Shown piece by piece: positions 8,641 through 15,866 of a DNA stretch of 20,652 nt (within the stretch, counting starts at the first letter, position 1; every line of letters begins with the position of its first letter). The translations under genes and the position numbers were made by a program. The notes under the pieces were generated by a model. It did no database searches. It had not been told where the DNA came from and was given only the letters and a program-made list of their open reading frames with translations. The stretch is from contig JAKSCP010000399.1 in NCBI GenBank assembly GCA_022360535.1, forward strand, positions 1 through 20,652. Reading direction: 5' to 3'. This DNA comes from Pseudomonadales bacterium (GTDB taxonomy: Bacteria; Pseudomonadota; Gammaproteobacteria; Pseudomonadales; Pseudohongiellaceae).

Positions 8641-8661
8641 GCGACAAATACAAACAAAAAG

Positions 8662-9498
8662 ATGTCAGATACTGCCCTACCGAACGATCTTGAAAGTGTT
8701 ATTGAACAAGCTTTAGATGAAGACATAGGCAGTGGCGATATCACGGCCCAACTCATACCCGAAAATACGACTATAGCGGCGACAATTGTCGCGAAAGAAA
8801 GCGGCGTACTATGCGGATCTCCCTGGGTTGATGCCGTTTTCCAACAGCTGGATCCTGACATTGAACTGGCCTGGCAACTGGCTGAAGGTCAGAGTTTTTC
8901 CTCAGGGCAAATCCTACTCCGGCTCAAGGGTCGAGCTCGCGCAATTATGACTGGTGAGCGCACCGCGCTGAATTTTTTGCAGACCCTCAGCGCAACGGCG
9001 ACTCAGACTCAGCAATTAGTGGAGAGCGTCAGCCATACCGAGGTAGCGATATTGGACACACGCAAAACCCTGCCGGGCTTAAGAACGGCACAAAAATACG
9101 CGGTGCGCGTTGGTGGTGGAACAAATCATCGCTTAGGCCTGTTTGATGCCTTCTTAATTAAGGAGAACCATATTGCTGCTTGCGGTGGAATTCATGCTGC
9201 AATCACCGCAGCTCGCGATCTTTATCCCAACAAACCCGTAGAAATTGAAGTAAGAGACCTGGAGGAGCTTGACCAGGCTCTTGCCGCCAAAGCAGATACC
9301 GTAATGCTGGATAACTTCGGGTTGGAAGAGTTGTCTCTGGCGGTAGAGCGCAACAATGGTCAGGCCAAACTGGAAGCATCGGGTGGTATCGACGGGGAGG
9401 CGCTGGTCTCGATCGCGGAAACTGGCGTAGACTATATATCGATCGGTGCCCTCACCAAGAACTGTCGGGCCATCGACCTCTCCTTGTTAATTGGTTAA
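8662..9498 (+). CDS. nadC: Nicotinate-nucleotide pyrophosphorylase (carboxylating)
   Basis: This quinolinate phosphoribosyltransferase turns quinolinate and PRPP into nicotinate mononucleotide, CO2 and pyrophosphate in de novo NAD synthesis. It has 278 residues, typical for NadC. Visible family motifs are TGERTALNFLQTLS (97-110), the substrate-binding segment DTRKTLPGLR (132-141), K145, GGGTNHR (151-157), KENH (167-170), EIEVRDLEEL and EASGGI near residue 237, followed by the VDYISIGALT strand. It sits between the retropepsin-like gene (21 bp upstream) and a secreted nuclease gene (36 bp downstream) on the same strand. The start lacks an obvious Shine-Dalgarno sequence, so translation may be coupled to the upstream gene. 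Confidence 0.97.
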   Translation: MSDTALPNDLESVIEQALDEDIGSGDITAQLIPENTTIAATIVAKESGVLCGSPWVDAVFQQLDPDIELAWQLAEGQSFSSGQILLRLKGRARAIMTGERTALNFLQTLSATATQTQQLVESVSHTEVAILDTRKTLPGLRTAQKYAVRVGGGTNHRLGLFDAFLIKENHIAACGGIHAAITAARDLYPNKPVEIEVRDLEELDQALAAKADTVMLDNFGLEELSLAVERNNGQAKLEASGGIDGEALVSIAETGVDYISIGALTKNCRAIDLSLLIG

Positions 9499-9534
9499 GC
9501 TGATTGAAAGTGCCTACAGGGCAGGAGGAATAAG

Positions 9535-10257
9535 ATGAGAATTCCCCAAGCAATACTAATGATAGCGCCTGTATTTGCGCTGTTTCCCACCCTGGTTGCA
9601 GCGCATCCTGGCAGTCTGGACATCAATGGTGGCCACTATATGGGGCCCTCCTATCATTGCCACATGAGTGGTTGCCAAATGCCGGATACTTTCAGCGTTG
9701 GACGCACCGGCAGAGACAGCTTGCTAACGGACTACCGCAGAAGAGAAAGATTCTATAATCCAGACGACTGGTCATTCGAAGAGGATTTTGATGAGGACTG
9801 CCAATCCACTCGTCAGGAGATGTTAATACTTACCAGCAGAACAGAGGTGAAGTACACAAATCCTCGAAACTGTGTGGTACGTACCGGCGAATGGTTAGAC
9901 GAGTACACAGGTAAAACATTTACCGTGGCCGTTCAAATCGATGTCGATCATGTGATTCCTCTGATGTACGCCCACACCCACGGCGGTGATCGTTGGATGC
10001 CTGACAAAAAACTTGCGTTTGCCAATGACCCACTCAATATCGTGTTAGTGGAGAAACGCGAAATCCGGCGCAAGAATGATCGTGGTCCGGATCGTTATCT
10101 GCCTCGAGAAGAATTTCAGTGCGAATATGCACAGCTATGGGATGTCCTCTCCGACAAATACGATTTGCAGCTGGGTGCTGGTGATAGAAATACGATTCGT
10201 AAAATCCTGGAAGACTGTCCAGCCGACGCTCTGGATCAGAGTTTGATTCAGCAATAA
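9535..10257 (+). CDS. Secreted HNH/DUF1524-type nuclease with a YHCH N-terminal motif
   Basis: The 240-residue protein has a signal peptide with likely cleavage after VAA (residue 23). The mature N-terminus reads HPGSLDINGGHYMGPSYHCH, a short His/Cys-rich motif found in front of some exported nucleases. From about residue 89 (CQSTRQEMLI) it matches the GmrSD-C/DUF1524 extracellular nuclease pattern: CVVRTGEWLDEYTGKTF, then DVDHVIPLMYAH with the catalytic DH at 138-139, then FANDPLNIVLV. The position that usually reads NRSKGD reads IRRKNDRGP here, so a conserved Asn seems to be missing (see findings). Cysteines are at 42, 47, 89, 113, 196 and 229. A strong AGGAGG precedes the ATG. It lies 36 bp after nadC and is followed by a strong terminator. 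A role in nutrient DNA use is only a guess. Confidence 0.83.
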   Translation: MRIPQAILMIAPVFALFPTLVAAHPGSLDINGGHYMGPSYHCHMSGCQMPDTFSVGRTGRDSLLTDYRRRERFYNPDDWSFEEDFDEDCQSTRQEMLILTSRTEVKYTNPRNCVVRTGEWLDEYTGKTFTVAVQIDVDHVIPLMYAHTHGGDRWMPDKKLAFANDPLNIVLVEKREIRRKNDRGPDRYLPREEFQCEYAQLWDVLSDKYDLQLGAGDRNTIRKILEDCPADALDQSLIQQ

Positions 10258-10277
10258 AAGTAGAAATACCGACTCGC

Positions 10278-10318
10278 ACAAACAAAAATGCCGGGCTAAT
10301 CCCGGCATTTTTGTTTGT
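10278..10318. terminator. Strong bidirectional intrinsic terminator
   Basis: An exact 18-bp stem runs from 10278-10295 to 10301-10318 around a CTAAT loop. The GC core is ATGCCGGG/CCCGGCAT. The A run on the left arm and the T run on the right make it work on both strands. It separates the nuclease gene (plus) from the convergent cytochrome gene (minus). Confidence 0.93.
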
Positions 10319-10333
10319 AACCTAATTTGAAGC

Positions 10334-10726
10334 TTACGGTGATTTGATACTGATCTGATCCATACCATTATCTGGATCTAGTTTTGTATCGCCAGCGGGA
10401 AACCCTTGTTCGTGCAAGATGTAGGCAATGACATCCGTATATTCTTCAAACATCAGAGAACCAGGATTGTCGGCAGGCATAGTTCCCATAATCGATTCCC
10501 ACAAATAGAGCAAAGGCTGGTTGTTCCATGAACGTAGCGTATCGCGATAGAAACGCATATTGTGACAAGTCTTACACTGTGCATCATACACAGCTTGCCC
10601 CGCCGCAGCCTGTTCAGCAGTGAAAACCCCGTCGCTGACCGTTTTGTCTTGAGCGAGAACAGTTTGTCCAAGGGCGAGGCCCATCAGCAGAAGTAGGCTG
10701 GATGCCAATTTTGCCGATTTAATCAT
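10334..10726 (-). CDS. Small periplasmic c-type cytochrome
   Basis: This 130-residue protein has a Sec signal peptide with likely cleavage after residue 25 (TVLA/QD). One heme-binding motif CKTCH lies at 51-55 and a likely axial methionine is M83 in GTMPADNPGSL. It is therefore a soluble class I single-heme cytochrome c that carries electrons in the periplasm. Its redox partner cannot be told from the neighbourhood, as no dehydrogenase or oxidase gene is adjacent. The reading frame extends 14 codons upstream to 10768, but I chose the ATG at 10726 because it gives a clean signal peptide and has GGAGG nine bases before it. The gene is convergent with the nuclease gene across a bidirectional terminator. 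Confidence 0.9.
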   Translation of the reverse strand: MIKSAKLASSLLLLMGLALGQTVLAQDKTVSDGVFTAEQAAAGQAVYDAQCKTCHNMRFYRDTLRSWNNQPLLYLWESIMGTMPADNPGSLMFEEYTDVIAYILHEQGFPAGDTKLDPDNGMDQISIKSP

Positions 10727-11089
10727 GTCACTTATCCTCCAACAGAGAAAATTTGATCGCTTTATCACCTTGTTTTCCAGTCTGATTAGACCTTAAATCA
10801 AGCAGCGCAAAGTGGGCGTAACAGTAAACCACCAACGGCGCTTTAGCAAGTGTGCGGCATCCTGGAACCGCAGATACCATGAAACTTTCCCCATTTATTT
10901 CAATTAGTTACATTTACGCCCCTATGCTAGCCCTGGCCACATGAACGGCGCCTGAACCCTACTTATTGAAGGCAGTAAATGCGAGCTTGCGCACGTACCG
11001 GAGGAAAGCCGGCGATGGCCGATATGCCTTCCATAGAATGAATAGCTATCATCACGGCAAAAACCATCATTTCAATAAAGGCACTTTCC
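10727..11089. other. 363-bp non-coding region between cytochrome c and methyltransferase genes
   Basis: This region is divergent between the cytochrome gene (minus) and the methyltransferase gene (plus), so it should hold promoters for both. No confident -35/-10 pair was found; CTATGCTAG near 10922-10930 is a possible weak plus-strand -10. The half nearest the methyltransferase carries a GC-rich stretch at 10981-11029 with small competing hairpins, for example CCGG/CCGG around AGGAAAG at 10998-11012. It also holds a tiny ORF with a good ribosome site, listed separately. It does not match any riboswitch class I can recall. Confidence 0.45.
11015..11041 (+). CDS. Possible 8-codon leader ORF
   Basis: GGAGG at 11000-11004, ten bases before an ATG at 11015, is followed by eight codons (MADMPSIE) and a TGA, 48 bp upstream of the methyltransferase start. 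The ribosome site is better than that of the main gene, and the site itself lies in the loop of a CCGG/CCGG hairpin. It could be a leader peptide controlling the downstream pair, or pure chance. There are no runs of a single regulatory codon. Confidence 0.2.
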   Translation: MADMPSIE

Positions 11090-11719
11090 ATGGCCCTAGA
11101 TGAAAAAACAGCAACTCCCGAAGAACTCTGGGAGTATTACATGGGTAAATACAAGAATCAGAACCCCATTGCCAGATGGCTAACCAATGGTTTCTTCGAT
11201 CAGATCGCCAGCCTTATCAAAGCATTTCCAAATGACTATCGCATTCTGGAAGTCGGTTGTGGGCCTGGCGAATCAACACGCCGCATTCTGACTATGCTGG
11301 ATGGACAGCATCTTGAAGCTTCGGAATTCGAACAACGTTTAGTCGACCTGCATCAGAAATTCGGCTTTCCGGTCCCACTGCGCCAGGAATCGGTCTATGA
11401 ATTGCAACGAGAAGAGAACGAATTCGACTGCGTCATGCTGCTGGAAGTGCTGGAACACCTGGAAGACTACGAACTGGCTTTGTCGGAAATTTTTCGCGTA
11501 GCGAAAAAGCACGTTATCGTCAGCGTGCCCAATGAACCACTCTGGAGAATTCTGAATTTCATGCGTGGGAAATATTGGTCTGACTTTGGAAACACACCGG
11601 GTCATATCAACCATTGGTCAGCATCTGGTTTAAAAACCCTGGTTGCGCAACACGGCAAGATAGTTCAAGTACTAAAGCCCCTGCCCTGGACTATTATTCT
11701 AGCCAAAGCTCATGACTGA
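11090..11719 (+). CDS. Class I SAM-dependent methyltransferase
   Basis: The 209-residue protein is a soluble Rossmann-type methyltransferase. SAM motif I is ILEVGCGPGES (52-62). The acidic residue after strand 2 lies in LEASEFEQRL, and the strand-4 segment reads FDCVMLLEVLEHLEDYELAL, typical of the Methyltransf_11/ubiE-like group. The late region VSVPNEPLWRILNFMRGKYW followed by a GHINHW segment is seen in methyltransferases of sugar and lipid-linked glycan clusters. The substrate is unknown. The start has AAGG eight bases upstream. The gene overlaps the next one by eight bases, so the two are translationally coupled. Because the partner is a polytopic flippase-like protein, a lipid or lipid-linked sugar substrate is plausible. 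Confidence 0.88.
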   Translation: MALDEKTATPEELWEYYMGKYKNQNPIARWLTNGFFDQIASLIKAFPNDYRILEVGCGPGESTRRILTMLDGQHLEASEFEQRLVDLHQKFGFPVPLRQESVYELQREENEFDCVMLLEVLEHLEDYELALSEIFRVAKKHVIVSVPNEPLWRILNFMRGKYWSDFGNTPGHINHWSASGLKTLVAQHGKIVQVLKPLPWTIILAKAHD

Positions 11720-12680
11720 GACTCCACCCCAAACTGCAAACTCAGCCCGCATCCGCAGGGCACTGCTGCTGCTGATCACACTGGCATGTTTGGGTTTAGT
11801 GGCTGTCACCTTGCTGGAGCGAGCAGGCCAATTCGATATAAGCAGTGTAGTTAACAGCCCCTGGCTGATTCACGCAGCAGCATTGCAAGGCATAGCTATC
11901 TACTTGTTTATCCTGGCCTGGCATCTGCTCCTGGGCACCCAAAAAAAGCATGGCTTTAAGCTTTCGGAATCCGCCGCTCACATCGGAGTGACCTTACTTG
12001 GCAAATACATACCTGGAAAAATCTGGGGACTTCTAGGGCGAGCCTATCTGATGACCACGCGGGAAGTAACCGCAGAGACTGCTGCACAATTGTTGTTACT
12101 GGATCAGTTCTTAACTTTCTACACAGGCCTCACGGTTGGTGCAATAGCGTTGGTTTCTGTGATTCAACTGGAATTAGGACTCCTGGCACTATTCGTCGCG
12201 GCTATAATTTCACCCGTTGTAGCTCGATTTAACGTCACAGTGATCACATGGATGATGAATTCTCTTGGCAATCTGATCTCAAAATGGCGGTACACGCTCA
12301 ATCTGAGAAAGGATGCTATAACGGAACTTGCTCTAATGAAGGCTATGGGTGTGTACTTCATACATTGGATAGCAATTGGCATCGTGCTCTTCTTGCTCTA
12401 CTACCCTGCACTTGAAACGCAACCGACAATCAACTGCCTGCTGATCGTCGCTGCCATTCCGCTGGCTATGTTGTCGGGATTTGTGGCGCTTTGGGCCCCA
12501 GGGGGTATCGGTGTGCGTGAAGCTGTTATCGTCGCGATTCTGTCGCTAAACCTGAATCTCGAACTAGCCCTTTCTATTGCCATCACTTATCGGTTTATCT
12601 GTGTGCTTAACGACCTGCTAACAGGCACTTTTGCCCTGTACTATTACAACAAGCATCCAGCGCTATTGGCCAATGCTTAG
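11712..12680 (+). CDS. LPG-synthase-like (flippase-like) integral membrane protein
   Basis: The 322-residue protein is almost entirely hydrophobic, with roughly seven or eight membrane segments. It matches the transmembrane part of lysylphosphatidylglycerol synthase (PF03706/UPF0104). Hallmarks are GKYIPGKIWGLLGR at 97-110 and WAPGGIGVREA starting at W261. There is no C-terminal aminoacyl-transfer domain, so it does not make lysyl-PG. Stand-alone members of this family are common beside glycosyltransferases and are often suggested to move polar lipids or lipid-linked sugars across the membrane. It overlaps the methyltransferase gene by eight bases (ATGACTGA) and converges with the family 2 glycosyltransferase gene 38 bp downstream. 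Transport of a polyprenyl-linked sugar is inference from context. Confidence 0.87.
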   Translation: MTETPPQTANSARIRRALLLLITLACLGLVAVTLLERAGQFDISSVVNSPWLIHAAALQGIAIYLFILAWHLLLGTQKKHGFKLSESAAHIGVTLLGKYIPGKIWGLLGRAYLMTTREVTAETAAQLLLLDQFLTFYTGLTVGAIALVSVIQLELGLLALFVAAIISPVVARFNVTVITWMMNSLGNLISKWRYTLNLRKDAITELALMKAMGVYFIHWIAIGIVLFLLYYPALETQPTINCLLIVAAIPLAMLSGFVALWAPGGIGVREAVIVAILSLNLNLELALSIAITYRFICVLNDLLTGTFALYYYNKHPALLANA

Positions 12681-12718
12681 AAGGTTGTTGCGACACCATG
12701 CTGCCAGTGAAGGATGGT

Positions 12719-13573
12719 CTATTTGTGACTGTCCTTGTACATAAGCGTCGTTACCTGTTCTGACACCAGCCCGATTAAAAAAACCAGAATAGCTGTCATG
12801 AAAAGTACCGCACTCATGTTGGTGAAGCGGCCTTGAGTGAAGAAAGTGTAGAGATAGTAGCCACATCCCGTAAGGAAAAAACCGGCAGAGGCAGGCAAGA
12901 ATATCTTTAACGGTGAATACAAAGAGCCTACTTTGAAAATAATGATCAGAAATCGAATACCATCTTTTAGAAGGCTAATATGGCTCTCACCCAGCCTTTT
13001 CTCAGTCTGTATCGGCAAATAACCAACCGAATAGCCAGCTCTGAAGAAAGCCATCGTACAAGTAGTGGGGTAAGAAAACCCATTCGGCAAAAGATAGAGA
13101 AACTCCCGAAACCGCTCCGCTTTTACCGCACGGAACCCCGAGGTCAGGTCCAGAATGTTCTGGCCGGTGATAGTTGAGGACAGCGAATTGTAAATGCCGT
13201 TAGCCAGAGCCCGATAGGAATCAGCCTGGGAAGCTCTATCTCTGGCCCCTACCACCATATCGAAGCCCTTATCCAACTCCGCCAATAAACGTGGGATGTC
13301 TTCAGGCTTGTGCTGTCCATCACCATCGAGGAATACGATCACATCACCAGTTGCCGCTCTGGCACCAGTTTTTATGGCGGCTCCGTTACCTTTACTGTAA
13401 GGATGGGAAATAACATTGACCCCGTGCTCTTTACATACATCCACGGTATCGTCCGTAGACCCATCATTCACGACAATGCATTCCGCTGCACCCGCCTGCT
13501 TCAGTAATCTGGGCAAAAAATTCTCCAGGTTACGCGCTTCGTTCTTGGCAGGTATGACAATCGATATATTCAT
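12719..13573 (-). CDS. Family 2 glycosyltransferase, DPM1/GtrB-like, polyprenyl-phosphate sugar synthase
   Basis: This 284-residue protein has an N-terminal GT-A domain: ISIVIPAKNEARNLENFLP at the start, VVNDGSTDDT at 35-43, and the metal-binding FLDGDGQHKPED with D83 and D85. A LTSGFRAVKAE segment is followed by the RLGESHISLLKDG signature of dolichyl/undecaprenyl-phosphate sugar synthases. Two C-terminal membrane helices lie at about 218-245 and 255-280. The family moves a sugar from a nucleotide donor to polyprenyl phosphate on the cytoplasmic face. It begins 44 bp after the GT-C-like gene on the same strand, so the two probably form an operon in which this enzyme supplies the lipid-linked donor. 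The sugar cannot be read from the sequence. No close Shine-Dalgarno sequence is seen before the ATG. Confidence 0.9.
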   Translation of the reverse strand: MNISIVIPAKNEARNLENFLPRLLKQAGAAECIVVNDGSTDDTVDVCKEHGVNVISHPYSKGNGAAIKTGARAATGDVIVFLDGDGQHKPEDIPRLLAELDKGFDMVVGARDRASQADSYRALANGIYNSLSSTITGQNILDLTSGFRAVKAERFREFLYLLPNGFSYPTTCTMAFFRAGYSVGYLPIQTEKRLGESHISLLKDGIRFLIIIFKVGSLYSPLKIFLPASAGFFLTGCGYYLYTFFTQGRFTNMSAVLFMTAILVFLIGLVSEQVTTLMYKDSHK

Positions 13574-13617
13574 AGTATCAGCTATAACTTTTTGTTAACG
13601 GTTAATCCACTCCTCGT

Positions 13618-15522
13618 TCACAAACGCTCGCTAAAGTCACGTTCCAGCCTATCTATCTCATCTTCAATTGACGGCAACAAGGGGTTGTTAGAGTTCTCCG
13701 CCTCTCTTGCTCGCTCCAAAAAGATTAAGGCATCAGAATAATTACCTGCCGAAGCAGACAACATTGCCTGACGTACCGGTAGTTGTGGAGCAGGATTTAA
13801 TTCAAATGACTGCGTAAGATTTATGAGCGCAGGATTCAGCATACCAAAAAACACATAGAGATCGGAAAAGAAAACGTGATAGCTGGCCCGGCGGGGTCCT
13901 GGCAAAGGTAACATGCCGATTCGTTCAAACAAGCTGATCAGTATTTGCTGATCTGGATAGTCACAGACTCCGACCATCATGTTTTCGATCAGAATCTGCA
14001 GATGCTGATTAACATCGTCTCTGTAGTATTCCAGCTGAGGGTTATTAGCGATGCTCTCTAAAGTGTGAGGTTTTTCTAACCCATATTCGCAAGCCTGGTT
14101 CCACATAAACAATTGGATTGTTACTTCATCAGGATAGTAGCTATGCGCCAGCTCTAGTCGCTCCATAGCAACATCATGTAGACCCAATACATTAAGATAA
14201 TCCGCGTATGTAGTCTGCGCACGTATTGAACGAGGCTTCTCTTCTGCCCAGGCAGAATGCAAGCGCAATGCATTTCCCCAAGTATCTGCAGTGGTCCAGG
14301 TTAGCCAACTGGAAGTGGCGAGAATAAAGGCTAGAACGATAACTAATGTTTGCTTTAGATGTGTCTCTTGGTGCGCACTGAGATAGCGACGAAGATACCA
14401 TGCGATAGCAAACAGGGGACCAATCATAGGAAAGTAATTACGATGCTCGAAATACAACTCAAGGGGTATGTAACTCGACTCGAGCAAGTGCAGGACAAAA
14501 AACCAGTACACTGCAAAACTAAATACTGGTGCCTGCTTATTCCAGTAAATCGCACTTGCGATTAAAGCAAGCAATATAGCGGCGCAAAAAACAGTAGTGA
14601 GTGGATTTATCAGGCTGGTTGAAATTGCCAGGTCATCGTGAAACAAACTGTTCCCCAATACATTGGGTATCAGTATTTTCCAAAGATAGGTAACCAATAC
14701 TCGAGTTTCAGTAAGCAATCGCTCACCCAAGCTGAAGTTACGAATGTCATACATAGCCAGGTTTTCTGGCAAGGAGTACATCAAGTACAAAATGACAATG
14801 GCAACAGGCAGTAACACCCCTAATCGGAACCACCACCTGAAGAAGGCAGTAGTCTGGCGATGTCTAAAGAACAAAAACTCCATAAGCACTATCAGCGCCA
14901 GCAGCAGTGCCCCGTTCTCCTTACTCAGTACAGAGAGTAAGCCGAATGGGAATAAGGCCAGGCACAGACTGATCGCGGCCTTGCGAGGATTGTCCTCAAG
15001 CAGTCGACGACCCGCCAGATAGAAGCCCAAGGCCGAAAGCGCAAACAAGGTCATTAGCTGTGTCATTCGCTGGACTATGTAGAGCACAGTGCTGGTGTTA
15101 AGGGGGTGCAGCAACCATATTCCCACCACCAACAATGCGATATGGCTGCTGTGGAGTCGGTTCATCCCAAGCATCTGGGAGAGTTGTAATACAAACCAGA
15201 ACAGCACCGTACCGCATAGCAAATGCAGCATGATGTTGGTGTGTTTCATGGAAGCAACTAGAGGCGGCCAGTCTTGCGCATCCAATAAAAAAGAGGCCAT
15301 TGATACCGGACGACCGGTAGGACCGGAGTTATTGTTGAACAAAAACTGCCGCAGGTTGCTCAGATTGTTGACCCCTCCCTCTTCACCCAGGGGTCGCAGG
15401 TTCCAGAAGTCGTCGAGCAATAGAGGGCCAGTCAAACCCGGGCGATAGACCAAATAAACCACGAGCAACAGAACCAGCAAGGCTGCCGCCACCAGGATTT
15501 CTTCTCGCTTGATTACAGTCAT
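13618..15522 (-). CDS. Polytopic GT-C-like glycosyltransferase with TPR C-terminal domain
   Basis: The 634-residue protein has a long N-terminal membrane part (about ten hydrophobic helices up to residue 420) and a soluble, TPR-like helical tail. Just after the first helix it reads GPLLLDDFWNLRPLG, with an acidic pair at D37-D38. A DD/DE pair in the first external loop is the catalytic hallmark of GT-C enzymes, and the GPTGRPVSMASFLLDA segment continues this family pattern, which recalls TMTC/PMT-type O-mannosyl enzymes. It likely uses a polyprenyl-phosphate sugar to modify an exported acceptor. A GTG at 15591 (657 residues) and an ATG at 15552 are alternative starts; I chose the ATG at 15522, directly before the first helix. 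The gene is divergent from the pilin genes and upstream of the DPM-like gene. A pilin O-glycosyltransferase role, comparable to TfpW or TfpO, is inferred. Confidence 0.75.
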   Translation of the reverse strand: MTVIKREEILVAAALLVLLLVVYLVYRPGLTGPLLLDDFWNLRPLGEEGGVNNLSNLRQFLFNNNSGPTGRPVSMASFLLDAQDWPPLVASMKHTNIMLHLLCGTVLFWFVLQLSQMLGMNRLHSSHIALLVVGIWLLHPLNTSTVLYIVQRMTQLMTLFALSALGFYLAGRRLLEDNPRKAAISLCLALFPFGLLSVLSKENGALLLALIVLMEFLFFRHRQTTAFFRWWFRLGVLLPVAIVILYLMYSLPENLAMYDIRNFSLGERLLTETRVLVTYLWKILIPNVLGNSLFHDDLAISTSLINPLTTVFCAAILLALIASAIYWNKQAPVFSFAVYWFFVLHLLESSYIPLELYFEHRNYFPMIGPLFAIAWYLRRYLSAHQETHLKQTLVIVLAFILATSSWLTWTTADTWGNALRLHSAWAEEKPRSIRAQTTYADYLNVLGLHDVAMERLELAHSYYPDEVTIQLFMWNQACEYGLEKPHTLESIANNPQLEYYRDDVNQHLQILIENMMVGVCDYPDQQILISLFERIGMLPLPGPRRASYHVFFSDLYVFFGMLNPALINLTQSFELNPAPQLPVRQAMLSASAGNYSDALIFLERAREAENSNNPLLPSIEDEIDRLERDFSERL

Positions 15523-15734
15523 ATTGCCCACGTAAGCAGCCTTTCCCCTCATTTGTAACGGCTTGCTGAGCCCAAACAAGAGTTGTGACACTGCTGGTCT
15601 GGTGATATTACGGCCTCAGGCTGCGCTGGCGCCATAAACTGACAAAAAACGTCACTTAGTAACCCTTAAGGATGCGAGCAAAGCCTGAGTTCTGGTGTGA
15701 GAAATTCCTACGGATACACAATTTAAGTTAATTA

Positions 15735-15747
15735 AATCAGATAGTTA
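15735..15747 (+). promoter_or_regulatory. IHF-like site upstream of pilin 1
   Basis: AATCAGATAGTTA matches the IHF consensus WATCAANNNNTTR at all but one position. It lies in an AT-rich stretch about 20 bp upstream of the sigma-54-like element. IHF commonly bends DNA between an enhancer-bound activator and a sigma-54 promoter, so the placement is sensible. Confidence 0.4.
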
Positions 15748-15764
15748 AGAATTTTATCTCAAGT

Positions 15765-15779
15765 TGGCACGGTACGTGA
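15765..15779 (+). promoter_or_regulatory. Sigma-54-like promoter of the tandem pilin genes
   Basis: TGGCAC at 15765-15770 is a perfect -24 element. After five bases the -12 element reads GTGA instead of TTGC, keeping the T and G but losing the C. Transcription would start near 15790, giving a leader of about 77 bases that contains a small hairpin at 15831-15843 (AGACA-TTT-TGTCT). Sigma-54 control by PilR is the rule for pilA in Pseudomonas and relatives. The imperfect -12 lowers confidence. Confidence 0.5.
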
Positions 15780-15866
15780 ATGTACCTGAGTAACCGTTGG
15801 TGAAAGTTAGCGGATCAAGACTTAGCAATAAGACATTTTGTCTGAATCACTAGACTGGAGATAGAA

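Noticed and set aside
8472..8861. 129-codon minus-strand frame over the retropepsin-nadC junction
   Set aside because: Both plus-strand genes are recognised families; the antisense product has no motif.
10990..11030. Resemblance to RNase P, c-di-GMP-I or fluoride riboswitch elements (GGAGGAAAG, GGCGATGG)
   Set aside because: Only short words match. The GCAAACC/GCAAAGC core of c-di-GMP-I, the pseudoknot of the fluoride switch and the rest of RNase P are absent.
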